Of a stretch of DNA of 27,832 nt, positions 8,853-16,762 are shown piece by piece. The first letter of the stretch is position 1. Each line of letters opens with the position of its first letter. Below the pieces are notes generated by a model that searched no databases, had not been told where the DNA came from, and saw only the letters and a program-made list of their open reading frames with translations. Origin of the DNA: Marinomonas sp. CT5 (lineage in GTDB: Bacteria; Pseudomonadota; Gammaproteobacteria; Pseudomonadales; Marinomonadaceae). Position numbers and translations under genes: made by a program. Where the stretch lies: the NCBI RefSeq assembly GCF_018336975.1, contig NZ_CP025572.1, forward strand, positions 709,452 to 737,283, read 5' to 3'.

Positions 8853-9173
8853 ATGCTAACGGACGAATACCGCTACAAGATTTTAAAAGAACTACAGCAA
8901 GATCCAGAAATAAGTCAACGCGAACTCGCCAAGCGACTAAATATAAGTCTTGGTAAAGCCAACTTTTGTTTAAAAGCCTTAATTGAAAAAGGTTTGGTAA
9001 AAGTTGACAACTTTAAAAATAGCGCCAAAAAAATGGGCTACTTATACCTACTTACCCCAAAAGGCATAGAAGAAAAAGTAACCCTGACACAGCGATTTTT
9101 ACAAAGAAAACTAAAAGAACATGAAGCTCTTGAAAAAGAAATAGAACAACTGCGAAAGGAAGTGAAAACATAA
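8853..9173 (+). CDS. MarR-type EPS-associated transcriptional regulator
   Basis: The 106-residue protein has a winged helix at residues 1-75. It starts with LTDEYRYKILKELQQDPEISQRELAKRLNIS, has the recognition helix around LGKANFCLKALIEKGLVKV, and the wing NSAKKMGYLYLLTPKG. It ends in a charged helix (82-105) likely to form a coiled coil. This matches the small MarR-like family found at the head of exopolysaccharide and O-antigen operons in marine gammaproteobacteria and others. The ribosome site AAGGTG is six bases before the ATG. It precedes wecB by 106 bases on the same strand and probably controls the operon, perhaps through the inverted repeats at 8693-8739. Ligand and sign of regulation are unknown. 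Confidence 0.87.
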   Translation: MLTDEYRYKILKELQQDPEISQRELAKRLNISLGKANFCLKALIEKGLVKVDNFKNSAKKMGYLYLLTPKGIEEKVTLTQRFLQRKLKEHEALEKEIEQLRKEVKT

Positions 9174-9279
9174 ATTTTCACCTCATAGGTTAGATTAGAC
9201 GCGGCACGAGGCATGATCTGACAATGAAAAGCTCGATGATGATTTAATTAAATAAACGAAAAAAGAGCCATACAACAAA

Positions 9280-10395
9280 ATGAAAGTACTTACCGTTTTT
9301 GGTACCCGACCTGAAGCCATAAAAATGGCCCCTTTGGTACATGCACTGGCAAATGATAGTCGTTTTGAAGCAAAAGTGTGTGTTACCGCACAACATCGTG
9401 AAATGCTTGATCAAGTGTTAAATCTTTTCAAAATAACGCCAGACTATGACTTGAATTTAATGAAAGCAGGGCAGACGTTGCCTGAAGTCACTAGTCGTAT
9501 CTTGCTTGAACTAACGCCAGTGCTGAAAGAATTTAAACCAGATGTTGTACTGGTGCACGGTGACACAGCCACCACTTTTGCTGCTAGCCTTGCTGCTTAT
9601 TATGAGCAAATTGCCGTAGGGCACGTAGAAGCGGGTTTGCGTACGGGCAATATTTATTCGCCTTGGCCTGAAGAAGGCAATCGTAAGTTAACCGGTGCCT
9701 TAACAAAATACCATTTCGCACCGACAGAAAATTCCAAGCAAAATCTGCTTAATGAAAACTACGCCAGTGACAATATCCATATAACAGGCAATACGGTTAT
9801 CGATGCTTTACTACTTGTGAAGGCTCAAATTGAATCTGATACCGCTTTAACCGACTCATTGTCTGCTCAATTTCCTATGTTGGACAGCAGCAAAAAGTTA
9901 ATACTAGTTACGGGCCATAGACGCGAAAGTTTTGGTGGTGGTTTTGAACGTATTTGTGAAGCATTAGCGCAAACAGCAAAAGCACATCCTGATGTTCAAA
10001 TACTCTATCCAGTGCATTTAAATCCCAATGTACAGGAACCGGTTAATCGAATTTTGAGCAATGTAAATAATGTGCATCTTATTGAGCCACAGGAATATCT
10101 TCCGTTTGTCTATTTAATGAACAAAGCGCACATAATATTGACTGATTCTGGTGGTATTCAAGAAGAAGCCCCCAGTCTGGGTAAACCAGTATTAGTTATG
10201 CGTGATACAACAGAGCGCCCTGAAGCAGTAGACGCAGGTACGGTAAAACTGGTTGGCACCGATGTTCTAAAAATTACCACGGCACTGAATGAGTTGCTAA
10301 TGAATGAAGTGGTATACAGCGAAATGAGTCATGCTCATAACCCTTATGGTGATGGCAAAGCCTGTCAGCGAATTTGCGACATTTTGGCCGAATAA
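9280..10395 (+). CDS. wecB: UDP-N-acetylglucosamine 2-epimerase (non-hydrolysing)
   Basis: The 371-residue GT-B fold cytoplasmic enzyme interconverts UDP-GlcNAc and UDP-ManNAc. Family blocks in order are [15 protein letters not shown] at the N-terminus, [55 protein letters not shown], and the UDP-binding [20 protein letters not shown] followed by [16 protein letters not shown]. Length is normal for the family. The ribosome site is weak (AAAAGAGCC about ten bases before the ATG). The next gene, wecC, oxidises its product, so the pair makes UDP-ManNAcA for the polysaccharide. Homologues in other loci are called wbpI, mnaA or rffE; the non-hydrolysing class is clear from the motifs. Confidence 0.95.
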   Translation: MKVLTVFGTRPEAIKMAPLVHALANDSRFEAKVCVTAQHREMLDQVLNLFKITPDYDLNLMKAGQTLPEVTSRILLELTPVLKEFKPDVVLVHGDTATTFAASLAAYYEQIAVGHVEAGLRTGNIYSPWPEEGNRKLTGALTKYHFAPTENSKQNLLNENYASDNIHITGNTVIDALLLVKAQIESDTALTDSLSAQFPMLDSSKKLILVTGHRRESFGGGFERICEALAQTAKAHPDVQILYPVHLNPNVQEPVNRILSNVNNVHLIEPQEYLPFVYLMNKAHIILTDSGGIQEEAPSLGKPVLVMRDTTERPEAVDAGTVKLVGTDVLKITTALNELLMNEVVYSEMSHAHNPYGDGKACQRICDILAE

Positions 10396-10468
10396 TGACG
10401 TGTAGGCTGTGCTTTATAAGCCGACAATAGCGATAGTAACAAACACTTTTTGAATAATAAGGAAGAGT

Positions 10469-11767
10469 ATGTCTTTTAATACGATTTCTGTGATTGGTTT
10501 AGGGTATATCGGCCTACCAACCGCAGCCATGTTCGCCTCGAGAAAGAAAAAGGTGACTGGTGTGGATGTTAATCAACATGCTGTAGACACTATAAATCGA
10601 GGTGAAATACACATTGTTGAACCGGATTTGGACATGATGGTTCATGCGGCCGTGACAGAAGGCTATTTAAAAGCCGTGTTAAAACCTGAACCTGCCGATG
10701 CTTTTTTAATTGCCGTTCCTACTCCATTTAAAAACGCCACTAATAAAGAAAGTGGTTCCGATATTCCTGAACCAGATTTAAGTTACATCCAAAAAGCCGC
10801 TGAAACGATAGCGCCTGTGTTGAGAAAAGGCAATTTGGTGATTCTTGAATCAACGTCACCTGTGGGGGCGACAGAGCAAATGGCAGAGTGGCTTGCTGCT
10901 GCGCGACCAGATCTTTCTTTCCCTTCTGCAAGCAATGCATCAATAGATGGCGTAGTGGATGTCAATGTGGCTCATTGCCCTGAACGCGTTTTACCAGGTC
11001 ATGTGGTGCGTGAGCTAGTGGAAAACGACCGTGTCATTGGTGGCATGACTGCGAAATGCTCGGCGAGAGCCGTGGAACTATACAAAATTTTTGTACAAGG
11101 TGAATGTGTTGTTACCAATGCTCGTACGGCAGAAATGGCTAAATTGACAGAAAATTCATGTCGAGATGTACAAATTGCTTTTGCTAATGAGCTTTCCATT
11201 ATTTGTGACAAACTTGATATCAATGTGTGGGAATTGATTTCGCTCGCGAACCGTCATCCACGTATTAATATTTTGCAGCCAGGACCTGGTGTAGGTGGAC
11301 ACTGTATCGCGGTTGACCCTTGGTTCATCGTTAGTAAGACACCAGATGAAGCCAAGTTGATTCATACAGCTCGTACAGTAAATGATGCCAAGCCTGAATG
11401 GGTGATTAATAAGGTTAAGGTTGCGGTGGCCGATTTTTTACAAGCGAATCCAGATAAAACAGCAAAAGACGTTATTATTGCTTGTTATGGCTTGGCATTT
11501 AAGCCAGACATTGATGATTTACGTGAAAGCCCTGCGCTTAATATCACGAAAAAAATTGCCGACATGCATGCAGGTAAAGTATTGGCAGTTGAACCAAATA
11601 TTAAATCACTGCCCGCTATGAATTCTACGTTTGAACTTGTGAACTGTGATAATGCGAAAGAAATGGCGGATGTACATGTGCTATTGGTTGATCATAAAGA
11701 GTTTAAAAAATTACCTTTTGCTGTTAATTATCTTATTGATACAAAAGGGGTTTGGGATTGTTTATGA
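10469..11767 (+). CDS. wecC: UDP-N-acetyl-D-mannosamine dehydrogenase
   Basis: The 432-residue enzyme oxidises UDP-ManNAc to UDP-ManNAcA with two NAD+. The N-terminal Rossmann motif is VIGLGYIGLPTAAMFA. The family blocks ESTSPVGATEQ, CPERVLPG and KLTENSCRDVQIAFANE follow. The catalytic Cys is in PGPGVGGHCIAVDPWF, and the C-terminal NAD/UDP domain has YGLAFKPDIDDLRESPA. AAGGAAG precedes the ATG. The last four bases overlap the next gene as ATGA (ATG 11764, TGA 11765-11767), so the two are coupled. Related UDP-hexose dehydrogenases exist, but wecB directly before it favours this substrate. Confidence 0.94.
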   Translation: MSFNTISVIGLGYIGLPTAAMFASRKKKVTGVDVNQHAVDTINRGEIHIVEPDLDMMVHAAVTEGYLKAVLKPEPADAFLIAVPTPFKNATNKESGSDIPEPDLSYIQKAAETIAPVLRKGNLVILESTSPVGATEQMAEWLAAARPDLSFPSASNASIDGVVDVNVAHCPERVLPGHVVRELVENDRVIGGMTAKCSARAVELYKIFVQGECVVTNARTAEMAKLTENSCRDVQIAFANELSIICDKLDINVWELISLANRHPRINILQPGPGVGGHCIAVDPWFIVSKTPDEAKLIHTARTVNDAKPEWVINKVKVAVADFLQANPDKTAKDVIIACYGLAFKPDIDDLRESPALNITKKIADMHAGKVLAVEPNIKSLPAMNSTFELVNCDNAKEMADVHVLLVDHKEFKKLPFAVNYLIDTKGVWDCL

Positions 11768-12954
11768 GTAATATTTTAAATTTGATAGGACGAGATCAAA
11801 CACTTTTTACTTTGGATATATCAGCGAACGATGATGAGTTGAAAAAAAGAGTATCTTCCTCATCATTTCTAGTCTTAGGAGGGGCAGGTTCAATAGGACA
11901 AGCAGTAACGAAAGAGATTTTCAAACGAAACCCTAAAAAGCTGCATGTTGTTGATATTAGTGAGAACAACATGGTCGAGTTAGTTCGTGATATTCGTAGC
12001 TCTTTTGGTTATATCGAAGGTGATTTTCAAACGTTTGCATTAGATATTGGTTCGTTAGAATATGATGCCTTTATTAAGGCAGATGGGCAGTATGACTATG
12101 TATTGAATTTATCCGCCCTGAAACATGTACGCAGTGAAAAAGATCCTTTCACATTGATGCGTATGATAGATGTCAATATTTTTAATATAGATAAGACTAT
12201 TCAGCAATCGATTGATTGTGGTGCTAAAAAATATTTTTGTGTTTCAACTGATAAAGCGGCAAACCCTGTCAATATGATGGGCGCTTCTAAGCGTATTATG
12301 GAAATGTTTTTAATGCGCCGTAGTGAGCAAATACCTATTTCTACAGCTCGCTTTGCCAACGTGGCATTTTCTGATGGATCTTTGTTGCATGGTTTTAATC
12401 AGCGTATTCAAAAACAGCAACCTATTGTGGCGCCAAATGATATCAAGCGTTATTTTGTGACGCCACAAGAGTCTGGCGAGCTTTGTTTGATGTCGTGTAT
12501 TTTTGGTGAAAATAGAGACATATTTTTTCCTAAACTTAGTGAAGCTCTGCATTTGATTACCTTTGCTGATATCGCAGTGAAATACCTAGAGCAGAGAGGT
12601 TATGAAACTTATCTATGTGATAATGAAGATGAGGCGCGAGAGCTAGCAAAAACCCTACCTGCGCAAGGTAAGTGGCCTTGTTTGTTTACATCAAGTGATA
12701 CAACAGGTGAAAAAGACTTTGAAGAGTTTTTTACTGATAAAGAAACGCTTGATATGACACGTTTTGAGAATTTAGGCGTGATAAAAAATGATCCTGTCTA
12801 TCAGCAAGCACTTTTAGAGCTATTTGAACAACAAATTGTGGCTTACAAAAAAGACCAGGCTTGGACGAAAGAGCAAATTGTTGAACTGTTTCATAAAATG
12901 ATTCCCGGCTTTGGTCACAAAGAGACCGGCAAGTATCTTGATAGCAAAATGTAG
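11764..12954 (+). CDS. UDP-N-acetylglucosamine 4,6-dehydratase, LegB-like
   Basis: A 396-residue extended SDR protein of the FlaA1/CapD/LegB group. The NAD motif GGAGSIGQ is at 39-46, DIS follows for cofactor choice, NLSALKHV sits around 116-122, and the active segment STDKAANPVNMMGASK is at 161-176, where Met replaces the usual SDR Tyr as in this dehydratase group. It has no membrane segments, unlike WbpM/CapD, so it is the soluble type. An upstream in-frame start would give MGLF first, but the ATG at 11764 overlapping the wecC stop is more natural. The next gene begins as a LegC-type aminotransferase, the usual partner in legionaminic-acid-like synthesis. That makes a 4-keto-6-deoxy-HexNAc product for C4 amination the best inference; the partner is now destroyed. 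Confidence 0.82.
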   Translation: MSNILNLIGRDQTLFTLDISANDDELKKRVSSSSFLVLGGAGSIGQAVTKEIFKRNPKKLHVVDISENNMVELVRDIRSSFGYIEGDFQTFALDIGSLEYDAFIKADGQYDYVLNLSALKHVRSEKDPFTLMRMIDVNIFNIDKTIQQSIDCGAKKYFCVSTDKAANPVNMMGASKRIMEMFLMRRSEQIPISTARFANVAFSDGSLLHGFNQRIQKQQPIVAPNDIKRYFVTPQESGELCLMSCIFGENRDIFFPKLSEALHLITFADIAVKYLEQRGYETYLCDNEDEARELAKTLPAQGKWPCLFTSSDTTGEKDFEEFFTDKETLDMTRFENLGVIKNDPVYQQALLELFEQQIVAYKKDQAWTKEQIVELFHKMIPGFGHKETGKYLDSKM

Positions 12955-12962
12955 GGTGTCGA

Positions 12963-13259
12963 ATGAGTGCAGCAGTTGTTACCTTTATCCGTGATCTATA
13001 TCGAACCAACGAGTTTATCCCGTTGCATGCGCCTACCTTTTCAGGTAATGAGTTGAAATATGTTACCAAGACAATAGAAAGTACCTTTGTCTCTAGTGTG
13101 GGTAAGTTTGTTGAAGATTTTGAACGCAAAATAGAAGCTTATACGGGCACTACAAAAGCCACTGAGACAGTTAAGAAAAATGATAACAAGCTGGCGATGC
13201 TGTTTGCCTTAGCCAATGTGTTTAAAATTGATCAGATGATACGAGCAGCAAGGGGTTAG
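12963..13259 (+). pseudogene. LegC-like aminotransferase stub fused in frame to an IS5-type transposase tail
   Basis: Residues 1-61 read as the N-terminus of a DegT/DnrJ/EryC1 aminotransferase of the LegC kind: VVTFIRDLYRTNEFIPLHAPTFSGNE, then STFVSSVGKFVEDFE and KIEAYTGTTKA. Where the family continues with the VNGTAALH cofactor region, the sequence switches at about 13160-13172 to VKKNDNKLAMLFALANVFK, DQMIRAARG and TAG. This matches the transposase tail at 70-162 ([16 protein letters not shown]). About 300 residues including the PLP lysine are gone, so no aminotransferase activity is possible. The 98-codon chimera is still open and eight bases after the dehydratase stop. I read it as an IS5-mediated deletion junction. 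Confidence 0.85.
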
Positions 13260-13271
13260 TCCGTTCAAAAC

Positions 13272-13305
13272 CCACTAAATAAGGCTGATTCGGCTTATTT
13301 AGTGG
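13272..13305 (+). terminator. 12-bp perfect hairpin after the IS5-type tail
   Basis: CCACTAAATAAG (13272-13283) and CTTATTTAGTGG (13294-13305) are exact reverse complements with a 10-base loop. There is no T-run after it. It lies 12 bases after the transposase stop, the same layout as at 179-205, so it may be a terminator or an end structure of this IS type. From here to 13478 I see no gene. Confidence 0.4.
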
Positions 13306-13478
13306 CGAAAACACTTAAATGAGTGGCATCCTGTGTGTTTTTGTTCGAATGAAAGAAGCTTAGTGTATTGTGACTTCTTAATCGCAGTTTCCCTAGGTGA
13401 AGGACAGGATTGTAATCATTGTTAAATGATTTATTGGTTAGTTTAGGTTTAATAGTGATTTTTAATGGAGAGTGTTCG

Positions 13479-13538
13479 ATGAATAGTTGTGATTCAGTTG
13501 GCAAGGATCTAGAAAAGGATAAAACGTTTTATGAATAG
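13479..13538 (+). CDS. Possible 19-codon leader ORF
   Basis: An ATG at 13479 has GGAGAG (13467-13472) at a good distance. It opens a short frame (MNSCDSVGKDLEKDKTFYE) whose TAG overlaps the ATG of the next gene (13531) by eight bases. It could be a coupling leader or the surviving start of a deleted gene. Too short to identify. Confidence 0.25.
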   Translation: MNSCDSVGKDLEKDKTFYE

Positions 13539-14622
13539 TATTAAAAAAATAATACGTTACATTTTTTTATATGGTCTACGAAGAACTTTAGTTAAAGTTT
13601 TATATTTAATGGATAAGCCTTTTTTATTTGTTTTTTTGCGTTTTATATATAATTTTGGTGTGAAAAATGAGGAGCGCATAGGGCTGATCGGGTTAGGTAA
13701 TCACGGCTTCACGTTAATTGCTTTTTTTGTCAGTGTGATTGGAAAAAAGAAGATTTCATTTGTTGTTGATCCTTCCGATAGATCAAGAGTTCTAGCTGAA
13801 AAAGTATTAAAATGTAAACATTTTAGAAAAGTTGATGATGCTATTAATAGTGGTGTTTTTTATGGTGATTTAGTTTATATTGCTTCAGATCATTTTTCAC
13901 ATACTAGTCAGGCGATATTGGCAGCAAAAAACTTTGGGAAGGTTTATGTTGAAAAACCTTTGTTTGTAAGCTATGAACAACAGAGTCAATTCAAAGAAAT
14001 TTTTGATCTGAATAGTAATGTTTTTACTGGTTTTAATAGACCTTATGCGCCATATTTTCAAAATTTGAAAAATGAATTAGGTAACGTTTTTTCTGTTTCT
14101 ATGGTCATAAATGGACACTATTTACCTCCGGATCATTGGTATAGAGATTCAGCACAAGGTTCTCGGGTTTTAGGAAACTTAACTCATTGGTTAGATTTAT
14201 CTTTACGAATTTTGTCATTAAAGGAAATACCAAAATCTGTAGAAGTTAAGGTATTGAAAGGTAATCTTGATGATATAACTGTTAGCTTGTTAGTTGGTGA
14301 CTGTAAAATAGATCTATTGTTTTCTGCAAATTGTGAACCCGTCGATGGGGTTGAAGAGTTTATTTTTTGGAACTCTAACATATCAATGGGAAAGATTATT
14401 AACTTTAGAAGTATGGATTTTGTAAGGAAGGATCGCACTAGGGTCGTGTTTAAGAAGAAATCTAAAAATGTAGGTCATGGCGACGCCGTCATTGCTCCAC
14501 TAAATGGATCACAACCAAACATACAAATTGCATATTTATCCTCTTGCTTGGCATTAAAAGTAGAAGAAATGTATGTTAACAATATTTCTAGTTCTTTAGT
14601 TTCATTTGATATTTGGGGGTAA
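13531..14622 (+). CDS. Gfo/Idh/MocA-family oxidoreductase with N-terminal extension
   Basis: A 363-residue NAD(P)-dependent sugar oxidoreductase-like protein. The nucleotide motif GLIGLGNHG is only at residues 51-59. Before it lies a basic/hydrophobic extension (RYIFLYGLRRTLVKVLYLM) that most family members lack. The EKP motif with the catalytic-type Lys is at 141-143. GFNRPYAPYF, LPPDHWYRDSAQGSRVLGN and LTHWLDL follow. These blocks closely parallel those in the second half of the next protein, so the two are paralogues. The region is visibly richer in A and T than wecB and wecC. AAGGA lies about 11 bases before the ATG. Substrate is unknown; synthesis or modification of a polysaccharide sugar is inferred from context. 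Confidence 0.78.
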   Translation: MNSIKKIIRYIFLYGLRRTLVKVLYLMDKPFLFVFLRFIYNFGVKNEERIGLIGLGNHGFTLIAFFVSVIGKKKISFVVDPSDRSRVLAEKVLKCKHFRKVDDAINSGVFYGDLVYIASDHFSHTSQAILAAKNFGKVYVEKPLFVSYEQQSQFKEIFDLNSNVFTGFNRPYAPYFQNLKNELGNVFSVSMVINGHYLPPDHWYRDSAQGSRVLGNLTHWLDLSLRILSLKEIPKSVEVKVLKGNLDDITVSLLVGDCKIDLLFSANCEPVDGVEEFIFWNSNISMGKIINFRSMDFVRKDRTRVVFKKKSKNVGHGDAVIAPLNGSQPNIQIAYLSSCLALKVEEMYVNNISSSLVSFDIWG

Positions 14623-14623
14623 T

Positions 14624-16762
14624 ATGTTTCAAGTGACTCAAAATATGAATATAGGCACAACAGAAATTGTTGAAGCTCCTGCCCCCCAAGCCACAAAAAA
14701 TAATGTAGTTATAAATACTGTAACTACACTTATTTCTGCAGGTACCGAGAGAATGCTAGTTGATTTCGGTAAGGCTAACTTGATTGATAAGGCTCGATCT
14801 CAGCCAGATAAAGTGAAAATGGTGTTGGAGAAGGTTCAAACCGATGGGTTAATGACAACCGTTGATGCGGTTCGATCTAAATTGGCACAACCACTCCCAC
14901 TTGGCTATTGCAATGTAGGCGTCGTTGATAGTGTTGGAAAAGGTGCAGATCATTTTAAAATAGGCGATAGGGTTGTATCTAATGGCCCCCATGCCGATGT
15001 AGTACGTGTTGCTAAAAACCTAGTGGCTAAAATTCCAAGCAATGTGACGGACGAGGAGGCCTCTTTTACTGTTGTTGCCAGTATTGGTCTACAAGGAATT
15101 CGTTTGGCTAATCCTACCATGGGGGAATGTTTCGTTGTAACTGGTGTTGGCTTAATTGGTCTGCTTACAGTGCAAATGCTGCGAGCCCAGGGGTGCCGAG
15201 TACTCGCTGTTGATTTTGATCAATCTAAACTGGAATTAGCCAAGCAGTTTGGGGCGGATATTTGTAATCCTGGAAAGGGTGAAGATCCAGTCGCCGTGGG
15301 AATGGCGTTTAGTCGAGGCATTGGTGTTGATGGTGTTATTATTACGGCCTCCACTAAGTCTAATGACCCTGTTACGCAGGCGGCTAGAATGAGCCGAAAG
15401 CGTGGACGAATCATCTTAGTGGGTGTGACTGGACTTGAACTTAGTCGTGCTGATTTCTATGAAAAAGAGTTAACCTTTCAAGTGTCTTGTTCTTATGGAC
15501 CTGGTCGTTATGATCCTAGTTATGAAGAGCAAGGCAATGATTACCCTCTTGCCTTTGTTCGCTGGACGGAGCAGCGTAACTTTGAAGCTATACTGGATAT
15601 GATGTCTGGTGGGCAATTAAATGTTAAACCATTGGTAACTCATCGCTTCAAGTTCGAAAATGCCAGTGATGCTTATGAGTTACTAACTACGGATAAAAGT
15701 GCGCTAGGTATATTGCTACAATATGAATCTACTCCACAGGATAGGCATGAAACAAGGGTGCAAATGCATCCTGCCTCCCAATACCAAGCAGACGAACCAG
15801 TGGTTGGTTTTATTGGCGCGGGTAATTACGCTTCGCGTATGCTGATTCCTGCATTTAAAAAAGCGGGTGCAAAGTTTCATAGTATTGCAACCTCTGGTGG
15901 TATTAATGGCGTTATTCATGGCGAAAAAGCCGGCTTTTCAGAAGCTACGACAGATACTCAGGCACTAATTGAAAATTCGGGTATTAATACCATTGCCATT
16001 GTTACTCGTCATAATAGTCATGCTTATTTTGTAAAAGAAGCGCTAAAGGCTGGTAAGAATGTATTTGTTGAAAAACCCCTTGCCATAACGCATGAAGAAC
16101 TTGCTGAAGTCGAAGCCGCTTATAACGAAGCGCTTAAAGAGAATAAACCACCCAAATTGATGGTGGGCTTTAACCGTCGTTTTTCGCCACAAGTCCAAAA
16201 AATGAAAGCACTATTAGAGCCAATAAAAGAGCCTAAGTCTTTTATCATGACGATGAATGCCGGAAGTATCCCCGCAGATCATTGGACACAAGATAATAAT
16301 GTTGGTGGCGGTCGTATCATTGGTGAGGCCTGTCACTTTATTGATCTAATGCGTTACCTTGCGGATAGTGAAATTGTATCTGTTCAGGCGCGTAGGATGG
16401 GTGATACTGATTCAGTAGAAATTACAGAAGATAAGGCCGCTATTATTTTAGGTTTTGCTGATGGGTCGTTTGGCACTATTCATTATTTTGCAAATGGTGC
16501 GGCGAGTTTCCCTAAAGAGAGAGTTGAGGTGTTTGTCGCTGGAAAGGTTTTACAATTAGACAATTTTGTGAAGCTCAAAGGTTTTGGTTGGAAGGGTTTT
16601 AAGAAATTTAATTTATGGAAACAAGACAAAGGTCAAAACAACTGCTCTAAGTTGTTTTTAGACTCAATTAAAAAAGGAAAGGTTGCACCTATTACTGCGG
16701 CTGAAATTTTTGAGGTTGCGTCAGTTTCTATCAATGTTGCTGAGCAGCTGCGAAAACAATGA
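14624..16762 (+). CDS. Bi-domain oxidoreductase: MDR dehydrogenase fused to Gfo/Idh/MocA
   Basis: The protein has 712 residues. Residues 1-375 form a medium-chain dehydrogenase/reductase with the coenzyme motif VTGVGLIGLLTVQMLRAQGC. The zinc-ligand positions are replaced: ISAGTERMLV where alcohol dehydrogenases have GxCGTD, and GYCNVG where they have GHE. Residues from about 390 form a Gfo/Idh/MocA domain (VVGFIGAGNYASRML, then VFVEKPLAI, GFNRRFSPQ, IPADHWTQD, IIGEACHFIDL). This fusion is a recurring partner of heparinase II/III and GT4 genes in O-antigen and capsule loci. Its reaction is not established to my knowledge. The ATG at 14624 lies one base after the previous stop with GGGGGT before it; a TTG 18 bases upstream is less likely. 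The stop overlaps the next start (ATGA). Confidence 0.88.
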   Translation: MFQVTQNMNIGTTEIVEAPAPQATKNNVVINTVTTLISAGTERMLVDFGKANLIDKARSQPDKVKMVLEKVQTDGLMTTVDAVRSKLAQPLPLGYCNVGVVDSVGKGADHFKIGDRVVSNGPHADVVRVAKNLVAKIPSNVTDEEASFTVVASIGLQGIRLANPTMGECFVVTGVGLIGLLTVQMLRAQGCRVLAVDFDQSKLELAKQFGADICNPGKGEDPVAVGMAFSRGIGVDGVIITASTKSNDPVTQAARMSRKRGRIILVGVTGLELSRADFYEKELTFQVSCSYGPGRYDPSYEEQGNDYPLAFVRWTEQRNFEAILDMMSGGQLNVKPLVTHRFKFENASDAYELLTTDKSALGILLQYESTPQDRHETRVQMHPASQYQADEPVVGFIGAGNYASRMLIPAFKKAGAKFHSIATSGGINGVIHGEKAGFSEATTDTQALIENSGINTIAIVTRHNSHAYFVKEALKAGKNVFVEKPLAITHEELAEVEAAYNEALKENKPPKLMVGFNRRFSPQVQKMKALLEPIKEPKSFIMTMNAGSIPADHWTQDNNVGGGRIIGEACHFIDLMRYLADSEIVSVQARRMGDTDSVEITEDKAAIILGFADGSFGTIHYFANGAASFPKERVEVFVAGKVLQLDNFVKLKGFGWKGFKKFNLWKQDKGQNNCSKLFLDSIKKGKVAPITAAEIFEVASVSINVAEQLRKQ

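Noticed and set aside
12731..13129. 132-codon minus-strand open frame
   Set aside because: Antisense to the dehydratase end and the aminotransferase start, both clearly coding on the plus strand.
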